The position numbers were made by a program, and so were the translations under genes. From contig CAJNOP010000023.1 of the NCBI GenBank assembly GCA_905250075.1, positions 952,529-1,016,528 of the forward strand: DNA of 64,000 nucleotides, read 5' to 3'. The notes beneath the pieces were generated by a model. The model had not been told where the DNA came from. It saw nothing but the letters and a program-made list of their open reading frames with translations, and searched no databases. The stretch comes from Rotaria sp. Silwood1 (taxonomy: Eukaryota > Rotifera > Eurotatoria > Philodinida > Philodinidae). Shown here piece after piece: positions 39,201-51,218 of this stretch; positions within the stretch are counted from its first letter, which is position 1; each line of letters starts with the position of its first letter.

Positions 39201-40102
39201 TGTATAAAAAAATATTCTCTCGGTTTGTGAGTATCTTTTTGAGAAAACATTTACAACATAAATTCGTGTTCAATAGTTTTGTAATAAGAAAAAGAAAACA
39301 AGTCTTACATATGTATATATCAATACAATTGAGCTCGATATGTCTTTGAATAACTAGAAAAACTCTGACTTTTTACGAAGACATATATAGCTGACAAAAA
39401 AAATTCGTCATTTATCACTTGTATTCAATACAGCTATGACTGAAGTTTAATTTCTTCGAGTCGATTTGTTATTCATTATGAATTTTAATTTACGACTTTA
39501 TAATTCTTTCTGTGATTTAATTGATAAATGAATCGAATTGATTAAAAATTCAATAAACTCGGTATTAACAATTCAAATATAGAGGAACATAGAGTCGTTT
39601 AATACTCAAATCAGTTCTATCCATCAAGTATGCTATAGATAGCTGACACCGTTATATTTTATCGTGTTAAGTTAATCTTATAAGTATAAATTGTTGTTTA
39701 TTGAAGAAAATTTTTTATTATTAGTCTATTATCATCATTTTATATTAATTATTTAAAAGAACTTTGTCAAGAATCGCATGTTAGTGGTGCATTAAACAAA
39801 TACATCTTCACTAGAATTGCGATAAGTTTTCTTCTCTAAAATGATTATAGAATGTATTGTTCGGATAATGGATTGATGAAATAATAAGATTTTATTTCCA
39901 ATTGTTCGAAAAAATATTCTTAAGTGAATAGACCATATTTCTTGATCGTAATTCTAATCATTATCAACCATAAAGCTTATGTATGATTGACATGTTAAAA
40001 TAGTGTAGTCTATTGTGACATAATATTTATTAGATATTCACAAATAGTTTCAACTTGCGAAATAAAATATCTAAATTTGGAATATTTCAGTATCATTTTT
40101 CT
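36210..40102. other. Large intergenic region
   Basis: Nearly 4 kb of AT-rich DNA upstream of RhoA. Short (ATT/GAC) runs occur right at the RhoA 5' side. An ATG at 39082 opens a short Ser/Asp-rich frame ending at a possible GT donor, with no partner exon found. No gene is called. Confidence 0.35.
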
Positions 40103-40370
40103 TTATCTATTACATTCACTGCACTTATTACAACCATTTAATGTTAGCTTTCTTTCTAAAGTAGGAATACAATGAGAAAGATCAGATTCTTTTTGTCAAC
40201 CAAATGATCCATTAATTATTTTTCTAGTATTTTCAAAGTTATACATATTGCTGTATGAATAGCACAGTGATTAGCAAAATTGCGTTTCGTGCACTTTTGT
40301 TGCAACTGTCCAAAACAATAAGCATCTTGAAACCATTGGTGGAAGCTGACAACTTCTGCTGAACTCGATA
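40103..40370 (-). pseudogene. Decayed Cys-rich coding fragment
   Basis: After a possible acceptor (CATAG at about 40371), the frame reads HQWFQDAYCFGQLQQKC and then NFANHCAIHTAICITL. It shifts frame and continues as IINGSFG-stop-QKESDLSHCIPTL and NGCNKCSECNR, with a final TAA at 40103-40105. The internal TGA may replace a Trp codon. The density of conserved-looking Cys, Trp and His argues for a former gene. The family is not recognised. Confidence 0.35.
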
Positions 40371-40966
40371 TCTATGAATCAAACAAGTATTTTAAAAATT
40401 TCAAATAAGCCAGTATGAAATCATGAAGAATATTCCATGAATTGCTCTATTTTAATTGCAGTAGTAATGATATTTCCATTCAGAACTGATGATTTCACTC
40501 AAAATCAAGGCCAAACACTCGTTATTATCAATAAGCATATATCTATTAGAAAGTTATAACAAAGCGATATCTCAAAGAATGATCGTTATTATTTCATTAA
40601 ACGCAAAACATTCCAAACGTCCATATTTGACTGATCATAGCGTTAAAATTCTCGACAGTAACATAAATAGATTAGAAATGAAAGAAAACGCATCAGAGAT
40701 GTAGATACTTGTGGTCACCTTATTTTGATACTTTGCTTGTGAATGTGCACAAACACATTGATATTTATACACATTAGTGCTCAAATTTATGATTGAATAG
40801 TTGTACTATATGGACAAAAATTTCTAGAAGAATAAACACAGTAATTTTCAAGTCATAAAAGATGTTGTGGAAGCTCGATTTTAACAGTACCATGTGAAAG
40901 AGTACAAAGTTCTGAACGATATGTAGTTCGTCGTACCTCTTACGACTTTCTGTTACAAAGTTAAAA

Positions 40967-41489
40967 CTAGGGGTATCAATTTTTAGTTACGTTCTCAAGA
41001 ATACAAACAACATCCTGGCCTTATGATCCTAGTTATGCAACTGGACTCTGATACTTCTAATTTTGGATTCGAAACTCCTGGGTTTTCCATAGCACCCAAA
41101 AGTTTGAACTCGAATTTTGAGGTTAATACCTATGACATCTGAAAGAGCACATTGGAAAACATATTATTCATTGATTTGTCTTAATAAAAACATTAATGGT
41201 TTAAACATGGAAGCATGCAATAAGAGATCTTGTTTGACACACTACGTTAGCAATCCACTACGAAGTTTCACTTTAATACCGTTCTATTCCAGTGCGTCGT
41301 ATTGGTCTAAACATTACAAATAATAGGTTTTAAGTTATGTTTTTTCAGATGCACTAAGTCTCGACTTCCAAATTCAATTTCATATTTGCGAATCCAAAAC
41401 TAAGAATGTCAATTTTTGATTCCGTGCCTAGGAACACAAATCCAGGATGTGGTTTGTGTTCCTAGAAACATCAACACTGACACCCCTAG
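40967..41489. mobile_element. TA-flanked inverted-repeat element (MITE), about 520 bp
   Basis: The left end CTAGGGGTATCAATTTTT and the reverse complement of the right end, CTAGGGGTGTCAGTGTTG, are alike. Similarity continues through ACAAACAACATCCTGG / ACAAACCACATCCTGG and TTTTGGATTCG, giving arms of roughly 130-150 bp. Both ends have TA just outside GGGGTRTCA, which suits a TA target duplication as in Tc1/mariner-type elements. There is no coding capacity. Confidence 0.65.
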
Positions 41490-42159
41490 CTACCAGCTTC
41501 TGAAAAGAACAAAAAAAAAAATGTATGTTTTAGTTTTCTTTTTTTGTGCATTGTAATGCTTGTAATTTTGTACTCTTCCAGATGATACTGTTAAAAGCAA
41601 ACTTCTACAACGTCTTCTAGCACTTGAAAACTATCATGTTCAATTCTTTAGAAAACTTTTCCACATCGACCAACAATGAAACCTTGATATATAGTACATC
41701 TGATGCACCAATCACTATGTGAACTTCAGTTATATTCTTGGCATGTAATGTGACATGGCTCAACTCGTCTAAATTTGCTATATTAATTTTATGTATAGAA
41801 AAAAGTATAGTTGTGTACGAACAGAATTTCCTAATATGATATTTACTTTTGTGGTTATCTATTTTGTGTGTTTTGATTTTCAATACAAAATGTTGATATA
41901 AAATTTTGGAATTATTTCTCAAAACATCCTATGTTTTAAATACAATCAATTAAAAAAATAACAAGCGTGTAGTTTTTGAAGTAAGGTATGACTTGATCAA
42001 ATTCACCATTTTTAATCGATATACATCTCTTATTTGAAGTCCGTTGCTTCGCAACAAATATTAAATGAATATCTGATGTCCATTAAATGTACGAATTTAT
42101 TTTCTTTTTTTTTATGATTATTTTCTTTTGCAATTAACTATAAGAAAAAAGAAAATACA
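41490..42159. other. Upstream region of PPP1R42
   Basis: AT-rich DNA directly before the PPP1R42 start codon. A minus-strand frame of 101 codons at 41617-41922 shows no protein-like composition and is not called. Confidence 0.35.
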
Positions 42160-44158
42160 ATGGTAAAATTAACACCTGATCTAATTGCTAAACAAACACC
42201 AGGTCATAATAAACGACGTGCTGATGAAACCGTTGAACATTATCTTTCACGTCTTACACATTTACCATTTCAAAATCGAGGCATTGATTCAATTGTAATA
42301 CTAATAGATTTTGTTTTTTTTGACTGACCCATTTTCATTTTCATGTTTTCTTCTTTCTCTTAGGATATGATTCCACCTTGTCGTCTATTAACCGTGATCT
42401 ATCTTTATGATAATATAATAAATAAAATTGAAAATTTTAATTTTGCTGAAAATTTAACACATCTTTATTTACAAAATAATCGTATACAAAAATTAGAAAA
42501 TCTTGATTGTTGTTCAAAATTACAAAAATTATATATTGGTGGCAATCAAATACAAGTACTTGAAGGTCTTGATAAATGTATTTATTTAACAGAAATCTAT
42601 GCTGAAAATCAACGTTTACCTGAAGGTGAAAAACTTGTTTTTGAACCACGAACTTTACAATGTTTATCAAATGTTCTTGGTAATTAGAAGAAAATATATA
42701 AAAAATAAAATGTTGTCTTTTTTTTTTTTTTGTTTCCTAGAAATTCTAAATGTTAGTGGCAATAATTTAGATTCTTTAGTTGAATTAAGTTGTCTCGAAA
42801 GATTGCAAGAGTTAACTGCAAATAATAATAATCTTGAAAATCTTCGTGAACTTGTACAACTTTTAAGTGTATGGTCACGTTTAAAACGACTTGATACAAG
42901 TCGAAATCCAATATGTTCAAAATCACGTTATCGTGAACGATTAATTGTTGTTTCAACAACATTAGGTAACTTATTATATGAAATATCTTATATTTTGAAT
43001 ATTAAATTTATGAATAGAAATGCTTGATGGAAAACAAATAACAGATAATTCTCGACAATTTTTAATGAGCTGGAAAGCAACACGTGAAGCACAACACATG
43101 AAAGAAAAATCTAAACCTAATTTACTTTATAATGGAAATGATGTTTTAGGTAATGGTGGTAAGTTTCAAAAAAATGTCGATTAAGAATATGAAAATATTA
43201 TTGATAAAAAAAAAAACAAAGAAAATTTCAAGGATATATATGTATATATCATTAGTTTCTACCTTTCTTCCAAATATTCGTTCTTCTTTCGCGCTTGCGC
43301 GATCAATGACATTGCATCCAGCAACAGGTCCGTAAATTTGCTACCGCATCGCTTATAAAATACGATCGTTTGATTCCTTTTCGCATGAACTATATTTTTG
43401 AAAAAAAAAACGACAGACTTGGAACTGTACTACTACTACTACTCAATTTCATTTATTTCCGTAGAAAAATTCGGCCTTATTTGATATTTTATTGCTTTAT
43501 TCTACCGCTTTTAGCTGTAGTTTCTTATTCTTTATTAATTAGATTGCTTTATTATATTCTTTTCAATTGTATGATTGATTTCTTTGATAGACAATTCATA
43601 TTACTCGAAGTCTAATTTCTAAATTAACTATAAACATTTTGTAAATGATTTATATTCATTTTTTTTCTAAATTGAACAAAGAATTATTTCTCATGTGTGA
43701 AACAGTGCTAGTAGGATTATAAAAAATGTTCATCTTTTTTTGTTGATATTCTCAAATGATACATATCCTTAGAAAAGATTTCGAGTAACTTGATATATAT
43801 ACTTTTTCTTTCAGAAGAATTATAACTGAATATTTAATATTGTTTTAACTTATACAATTTGTTATTTGATTATATTCTATAGATTATCGTCGTAACATAT
43901 TCAAAGCTGATGTTGGTCTAATTAGAAAAAGTCAATATCCAGAGAGACTTGTAGAAAATGCTCAACGGTTTGGATTGTTAAATATTTCTTTTTTTTTCTT
44001 TACAATAAAAATTTTATTTTAGAACAACGACAGTAACAAAAGATAAACATTCAAGTTTTCTTGCTTCAAATAAATTCACTAATACTGGACTAACAAATTC
44101 AAATAATAATCATACAATGAGTTTCCATGATCCAACACAACAAGCATTTCTTAAATGA
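42160..44158 (+). CDS. PPP1R42: Protein phosphatase 1 regulatory subunit 42 (leucine-rich repeats), 6 exons, 345 aa
   Basis: An LRR protein that in vertebrates binds PP1 and tubulin and sits at centrosomes and basal bodies. Exons: 42160-42294, 42364-42679, 42741-42965, 43018-43158, 43883-43967 and 44023-44158 (1,038 nt, phases fit). The start MVKLTPDLIAKQTPG resembles the vertebrate start MVRLTLDLIA. Leucine-rich repeats of the SDS22 type run from about residue 50 to 220, e.g. YLYDNIINKIENFNFAENL, HLYLQNNRIQKLENL, LYIGGNQIQVLEGL. The family-specific ENQRLPEGEKLVFEPRTL follows, and after it ILNVSGNNLDSLVEL. The LRR cap is NPICSKSRYRERLIVVSTTL, then LDGKQI and RQFLMSWKA, all as in PPP1R42. The C-terminal tail is Asn-rich and not conserved. 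Intron 4 is 724 bp; the others are 52-69 bp. Confidence 0.93.
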
Positions 44159-45329
44159 TTATTATTTTTATTATGCTAGCCGTTCAATTTCTTATGACAA
44201 GCAAGGATAGAAAAAGAACTGTATGAGTAGGTGCTTTTGTTTTTCTTTCATTGTTGTATGCTTCCGAAAAATATGGTCAGCTTGTTTTTTTTTCTGTTAT
44301 TCATTCATTTCGTTATTATTTTTTAATTAAAACGTTTTATTTGTTTAACCACTATGCTAATCGAGATATTTATGTAATTTGGGAAATTTTATAAAGCTAT
44401 ATATATATATAAAGTGTCTTTTCTATCAAACACAGATTCTTTTTGAAGTTACTTCGTATAGGTACGTTGAATTATAAAATAGTGAATGTCACGAGATGTA
44501 TATCCGGCATTCACAAGATAACTTTTGTTGCGATACAGGATCTTCGAGACACTGAATTTGCGTCACTGATCGTGATTCAATGGATTTCTAGACTAGTAGT
44601 GCAATTTCAAAAGATTATTTAGCTCAATTGGATTGATATTTAATCAAAGAGGTAAAGCACATTGAGTAACAAGTCACAGTAATAACATATTATATATCCA
44701 TTCATACGAAAAATCGAAGAAAACTTATCCTTCTCGTTGTTCATCTATTTATATTGACTACATTTTGAATCCTATACTTTTATGGTTATTTTATTATTGT
44801 TTTGTTCATCTTATAGATATTAAATATTTTTTTTTATTGTTCTTATCATGTCTGCTGAGACACATATAATGCGATTTACTAACATGATCATATTGTCAAT
44901 GATTTTTGCATAAATAGTGTGTCTATGACATTAAATATAGTAGCACATGCACAGATAAGTTTTATCTTTTACAAAAATATAATTAAGGGATCGTCTGTAG
45001 GCCAAACGTACGCGAGTTCTATTTTCTACATTCTGCAGGACAGGACGACGAAAAGCGTCTTATGATATTCTCTGCTCTAGAATGATGCAAGAACTTTGCA
45101 ACTGTAAAAATGGAGAATCATATATTATCGAGCTAGAAAAAGTTTCTTTGAGTATACAGTATTTTAATTCTATGCCGAAGTATCGAGCTATGTAGGATAT
45201 ATTCGAATAGTCATACTGTCATTGCTGAGTTCTACCAGAAGATAGTAAATATACATTCAGTAAACTATGAATTCACATTATAATATTCAAATGTGAATAT
45301 ATATATTTTTTTGATACGCATTATTGAGT
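44159..45329. other. Intergenic region
   Basis: AT-rich DNA downstream of PPP1R42, with a short (AT)n run at about 44398-44411. No gene is recognised. Confidence 0.35.
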
Positions 45330-45542
45330 AGTGTCACATATCCAAAATTTTGGAGATGCGCCCACATCTCTCGCAGGAGATGCCGCATCTCCCGTGTGAG
45401 ACGCGGTCATTTTCCACTAGAGATGTGTTATCTCCTTTAGAGATGCACATCCCCTGCACCCACACTCACATCTCTCGCAGTAAATGCCGCATCTCCTGCG
45501 CTAGACGTGGATGCATCTCCAAAATTTTGGATATGTGACACT
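45330..45542. mobile_element. 213-bp MITE with 30-bp terminal inverted repeats
   Basis: Both ends are AGTGTCACATATCC followed by AAAATTTTGGAGATGC, identical over 30 bp in inverted orientation. The interior is GC-rich and holds two direct copies (about 45368-45414 and 45470-45516) of a unit CACATCTCTCGCAG...ATGCCGCATCTCC. GAGATG/CATCTC occurs again and again, so almost the whole element can fold. There is no coding capacity. No convincing target-site duplication is seen. Confidence 0.8.
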
Positions 45543-45814
45543 GCTGGCATTGTTTGATTTTATTATCTAATGTTTATCAAAATTTTATCAAATTAGTGAT
45601 TGTTTGTTTTTGTTGATGTTATATTCAATGTTACATATATAGAAATTACAGTGTGTACAGAACAATGGTTTCTTTTAGCCCTGATTTCGATCGATTTTTC
45701 TATTTTGATCTCGTACATCTCTTTTAGAAACATATAATTCAATAATAATAATCTTTATTTCTTTGTCATCGTTTTGTTATTGATTTAAATGGTTTTCCTA
45801 TCAAGAGCATTTCT

Positions 45815-47222
45815 GTAGAGTGCCATACCCTAATTCGATAACGTCATTTTATCTTTTTAGAAGAAATTTCATAACTTTATACCAGAACGTCCGTTTGAAT
45901 TGTTTTCCAGAGTAAACATTACTCTGTAGCTGCATATAACTTTTATTCAAAACTAATTAGTTCTTAGCTAGCAGCAGTCATTATCAAGACATATATGTAC
46001 CATTTTTGTCGGTTCTGCTTCTTTTCTAATTTGATTACGTCAACTATTTTTCTTTTCTAATTCGGTCACTTAAGTTAATTCGTATAGAGACTTCATGAAA
46101 AGAAATTATTTTGATATCTACGCAAAATATTTCAAATCACAAAAGAAATTACATCATTTGATTTCACATGTGAATATCTTAACTTTTATTCATTTCTTAT
46201 TTAATAATTCTGTGGTGTAATTCTTAGCATATTTTTTTTTGTCAATTATATTCGAATAATGCTTGTGATCGAAGTAAAGAGATAATTTGAATTTGATAAA
46301 TGGAATTTTTGAGTTTCTAACTGGATCATCTAATGTAAAATACGTGAAGTTTTGATAAATGATCGAAAAAAAAAGATGGTCGNNNNNNNNNNNNNNNNNN
46401 NNNNNNNNNNNNNNNNNNNNNNNNNNNNNNNNNNNNNNNNNNNNNNNNNNNNNNNNNNNNNNNNNNNNNNNNNNNNNNNNNNGAATTTTTTTGTTGCAAG
46501 TATATATAAAGTTCAAGTCGCTTTTATTTCTTATCTTAACAACACATTGTAATGATAGATAAAATAGAAAGGAAAGTCTTTCATACAAAACAGAGATAAA
46601 ACAACATATGAAACAGCGGTTATGTTGTTCATACTTTCTAGATGGATAGTTCTCGATTTGTCTTACATTTTTTTCTAGTACTCACTAGTCGATCTCGTAC
46701 ATTGATTAGTGTGAACATGTTTTATTTTTCTATCATTTATCAAAATTACACATATTTTACATTAGGTGATCAAATTAGAAACTCGAATCGATTTGATTGA
46801 TTGAATTCAAATTAAATATAACATCAGAGAATTATACATAAAAAAAAGAACAAATAAAAGTATAGATTTTCATTAGAAGAATCAAATAGTGTAATTCTAG
46901 ATTAAGACATACGCATATGCCAAAACAACTTTTTTCTTGAAGCTTTGATATAATTTGATTTGAATGATTGAATTAGAAAAGAAAAATAGCTGATGTGATC
47001 AAATTAAGAAAGAAACAGAACAGATAAAAATGATGAGTAGACATCCTTGTAACGATTGCTGCTAAATAGTTTTGAATAAAAGTTATATGCAACTATAGAG
47101 CAATGTTTACTCTGAAAAATAAGAATTAGTTCAAACAGATATTCTAGAATAAAGCTACAAATGTTTTTATTTTTATTTAAAAAGATCAAATTTTATGATC
47201 AAATTAGTGTTTTGACACTTGA
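45815..47222. repeat. 1.4-kb imperfect palindrome around an assembly gap
   Basis: The left arm (about 45815-46382) and right arm (about 46640-47222) are reverse complements with substitutions. AGTAAACATT at 45911-45920 pairs with its complement at 47102-47111. CTATTTTTCTTTTCTAATTC near 46045 and TTTTGATAAATGAT near 46350 also have partners on the right. The arms keep their spacing over more than 500 bp. The centre is hidden by the run of Ns. It could be a long-TIR or fold-back element, similar in build to the one at 9.1-11.5 kb. No coding sequence is recognised. Confidence 0.7.
46383..46482. other. Assembly gap (100 N)
   Basis: Exactly 100 undetermined bases, the usual placeholder for a gap of unknown size. 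Confidence 0.99.
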
Positions 47223-48984
47223 TCCAACATTGCTTACAATAAGCTCTTGGTTGACTATGAAATGTTTGACATCATCTACATTGAAAGTGTCATCACGCTA
47301 ATAAAATAGATAAAAGTTTTCGTAATTTCATTTGTCTAATAGAAAACATTACAAACGTCATCTATTTGTTGTAAAAGAACAACAAGAATTTATTTTCTAT
47401 TGATCATTGTCATGATTCATTATAGAAATGAGCTAGTTAAGTCAAAAATGAGTTGAAAATTTTTTGATGAAATGATGATTTATCTTAAGTTGATTTAAGT
47501 CAGAATGACTTGACTTGACCTTGGACTTCGTCTTTTATAACAAGTCAAGTTAACTCATAAATAAACGGATGCATCTACAATTTAATGGTACTTGCACATA
47601 AATTGCTGTGTGAAGCATACTGCTCATGTTATGAATGTGTTATTAAACTGCAGATGTATGCTAATAAACTATAGTTATTTTTAATACGAATCAAGAAAAT
47701 AGTGTTTTCGACAACTCGTATTCATCTCAAGATCACATTTAGATACGAAGTAATACGTCTAATCGCTTCGGCAGTTGTTACTAGGTTTTCTTCATCAAGC
47801 TAAATGATATCTAAAATTTCTCATGATGAGTTCTTTAAAGGTCTTCAATATAATAAAGAAAAAAAAAACAAAATATAGACAACTGAATGTTAATAATGTA
47901 AAAAAAGTCAACAAGAATTTTTGATATGATAGTTGTTACTTCATATTATACGTGAAATACCCAAAAATAACCATAAAGAAGTTTTTGACGTATGTTTACA
48001 AAACTTATATAAATTTAAAACTAGTTTACTAGAAAAAACCAATGAATATAATTATAAATCATTTCCTAAAAACCTGTCATACACTATCATGTTCAACAGA
48101 GTAATATCAATCATCCTCGACAAGTCAAGTAGTATACATTAATTTTATGAAAACTAATAATCTCAAATTCAGCATGGCAAATCAAACAATAATTCCTTTT
48201 GTAAATAGAACATAAGCATAATCAATTAAAATCTTCTTTTGTTTTAGTTCAATAGACATATTTTTATCTTTATCTTGACTATCTAGCATCACTGGAGATT
48301 AAGATTCTTTTTCGTCATAATGGATATGATCCTTTTCTTTTCAAGGACTAATTCATATATTGCTCCCATTTGACTTCACTTGAGTCGAAAAATCATTGAC
48401 TTTGTCTATCTCTAGTTCAATATAATAAATATTGCAAGTAAAATAATACTAAAAGTCATCTAAAAATAAAAAAGGCACATTCATGTCAATCATACAATAA
48501 CAAAACAATGAAAAGAAGTAAGTACATCAAAGTTGATCAATGATATATATAATCCCAACACAGGAAATGAGAACTCAAAATAGACCACTAACGGCAGTAT
48601 TATCATACATATCATCTTTTTCACACCACTACTTTTTTATTTATAATCTACACAAATTTTTTGGTACATGTTAATAGAACACACTTTTCAACTTTCTGTT
48701 ACCTGAATGTTATATTTAAACGTAAATGTTACTTCCGTACTGTATTCTTTAAACATTCTACTAAAATAATCAAGATTTCATACAGGCAAAAAAAGAATTT
48801 TCTATGTAAATAGTTACGATATTCGTCAGTATAGTATCAAATTATTAAACAAAAATGATACAAATATTCGATAAGTAATATAGATTTAAAAAATTATCAA
48901 AACACTCACATTGATGTCTAAAAAACATAGCACTTGTATGCATATTATTAATCTAAAGTATAGTAACTGTATCAAATAAAGTAC
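47223..48984. other. Gene-poor stretch
   Basis: AT-rich DNA. A frame at 47933-48142 (+) has gene-like codon use (HKEVFDVCLQNLYKFKTSLL) but no start context, splice partner or family. It may be another decayed fragment. Confidence 0.3.
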
Positions 48985-49432
48985 ATATATTATTACTCGA
49001 TGCTCAATATATTATTGAATGACTTGAAACAGATGAAAAAATGATACAAAAAAAAGCTGTTTATAATGTAACTAAACTTGTTTATTATTCTACGACAATA
49101 AAACATGGTATTCATGGTAGTCCATCAGCACTAGTGAATAAAGCTTGGCATGTACATATTCTTAATACACTAATGTATTTGAAATTTTCAAAAACTAAAT
49201 TGATCATAATGTTCATCATGCAGTTTATTGATCTGAACATATGAGTGATGGAATTGATCAAGATATTTATTTGCATTTGACTCAACATTTTGGAATTGAA
49301 TAAGTAAATGCAATACTTTGGAGTCGAGATGAAAATGAACCATTGAGTAATATATTTAATTCAAGTATTAGTAAACTTGGTCGATATACAGACAAATTTG
49401 CAACATGTCGAAATTATCATTCTATTAGTTAA
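48985..49432 (+). pseudogene. Pseudogene with a WHxHIL motif (glycine-rich-domain-protein-like)
   Basis: The frame reads LLDAQYIIE-stop-LETDEKM, then KAVYNVTKLVYYSTT and LVNKAWHVHILNTLMYLKF. It shifts by one base near 49195 and continues as DHNVHHAVY-stop-SEHMSDGIDQDIYLHL, TQHFGIE-stop, then ILWSRDENEPLSNIFN and SISKLGRYTDKFATCRNYHS, with a final TAA at 49430-49432. Three in-frame stops and one frameshift show that it is dead. The xKAWHVHIL..T...Y pattern recalls the WHxH motif of proteins related to plant glycine-rich domain proteins; that link is tentative. Confidence 0.5.
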
Positions 49433-51218
49433 CTATTTCTTTACATAATCAACATATATATTAACAGAAAAACATACTTATTTTATTCATCTTTTCTTGG
49501 TATTTTTGTTTATGCGTGGGTGAATATTCTCTATTTACAAGCATATATTATTGATCATTGACATTGGATTCTCTTGAGAGAAAGCAAATTATCATGAACA
49601 TTTAAATTTTCTGTATCCTACACATACATAACATAATTAAGAATACACGTATATATGTTGTTTTTTCAATTATATATTGAAATTTACTATTTTCTAGAGT
49701 ATAACTCTATTTAATTCGAAAGTACATGATATTCACTTATATCATTCATATAGATATATATATATATGACATGTGATGTTTTCATGGATTAACTAAAAAT
49801 GATTCATTCATTGAGTGTATAACAGGAGATATAATACTTATCTATATGATGAAAACAAGACATGTACATATACATAGATACTAGTCAACTATATCTCGAT
49901 GTTTTTTTGCATTTTTTTTTTCGTCCATAGTTACATATCGATATAATCTAGTAAAACCTGGAAACATAAGAGAAAAACTTGTCAACATATATTTAAATAT
50001 TGGGTCTAATGTATTGTTATTTATAAACGAAAACAGCTGTTGATAGTCTTTTTTTTCTTCAACATATGCTAAATGATTGAGAAAGATAAAGTAAGTTTGA
50101 AAATCATGGCACAAGGGAAATCATATTTTAAAGAAATAAATTGTTAGAAAATAACAATTTAGTCACAGACATTATTTCCGTTGTATTATGAAAATTAAAA
50201 GAAAGTCATATGTCATCAATCACATTGAAAGAAAATATGTATATATATATATACATAGAGAGAGAGAGAGAAAACAAATGTGTACGTAAGAATAGCAGTA
50301 CATCATAAATTGTCTACGTTGGTGTTATCTCAACAACAGTAACTCGGTTAATAATAGGAGTGTTGACAAAAAACATTGCATATCTTTTCTGTTCGAAATA
50401 AAAGTATTGGACTAGACTTTGATATTTTTTATTAGTATATAATTCTATGCTTATACAAGGTCAGGTTAGTTACTTGTAAATCGAAAAAGTATTTAAGAGT
50501 ACACTTCTCAAAGTTCTTTGTATTTCGAACATATTTGAGTTTTTCTTTTGTTATGTTGTGATCTATTAAATTACATTTTTCTGATAAGTGTTCAACAAAT
50601 GACAACTCTCCTGAGTTCTTCTATATTTGATCTTTGTTTTCTAGTTTCATGCATCAAAACGATAAGAAGAAAAAGAAGAAGAAGAAGAAGAGAAAAAAAC
50701 AAAAAGACAAAGAGAATGGAGAGGAAAAAAAAATGAGAAAATAAGATCTCATCATCTTTTCTTGTGCTTTTTTTGTCTATGTTTGTATATCTATTTTGTC
50801 TTTGTTGGCTTTCATTCTTTTTTTATCTTAGTTCAAAATGATTTCGAGTATGTTACTATATGTGTTTAAAAAAGAAAACCTGATATCGTATACAGTCATA
50901 TTTGAAACGGCAGGTATATGACGATCGTATGTATTCGATATGAGTCTATATGTGTTAGTCTTTTATTCTAGTATATGAGAAATCTTATTTATATACTTAT
51001 TTTATTAATACATTTTCAGGTTTCTTCTTGTTTTTATATGAAAAGAAACAGATTATATTGATGATAGATTTCTTGTTACAGTTTAGCTATGACGAAAGAT
51101 TATCTTAGTTTTCTATATAAATAGAAAGAAAAAACGTAAAAAAAAAATATCAAGACAATGTAGGGTGAAAGATGATATTTTTCTTTTAGAAATTTTTAGT
51201 ATTCTCTGATTGATACTT
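49433..51218. other. Intergenic region upstream of the GPCR
   Basis: AT-rich DNA with (AT)n at about 49753-49768 and an AT/GA microsatellite at 50237-50273. No gene is recognised. Confidence 0.4.

Noticed and set aside
41617-41922. 101-codon minus-strand open frame
   Set aside because: No family, no splice context and amino-acid use typical of random AT-rich DNA.
42437-42962. Minus-strand frames within PPP1R42
   Set aside because: Shadows of the LRR exons; the plus strand gives clear family similarity and splice phases.
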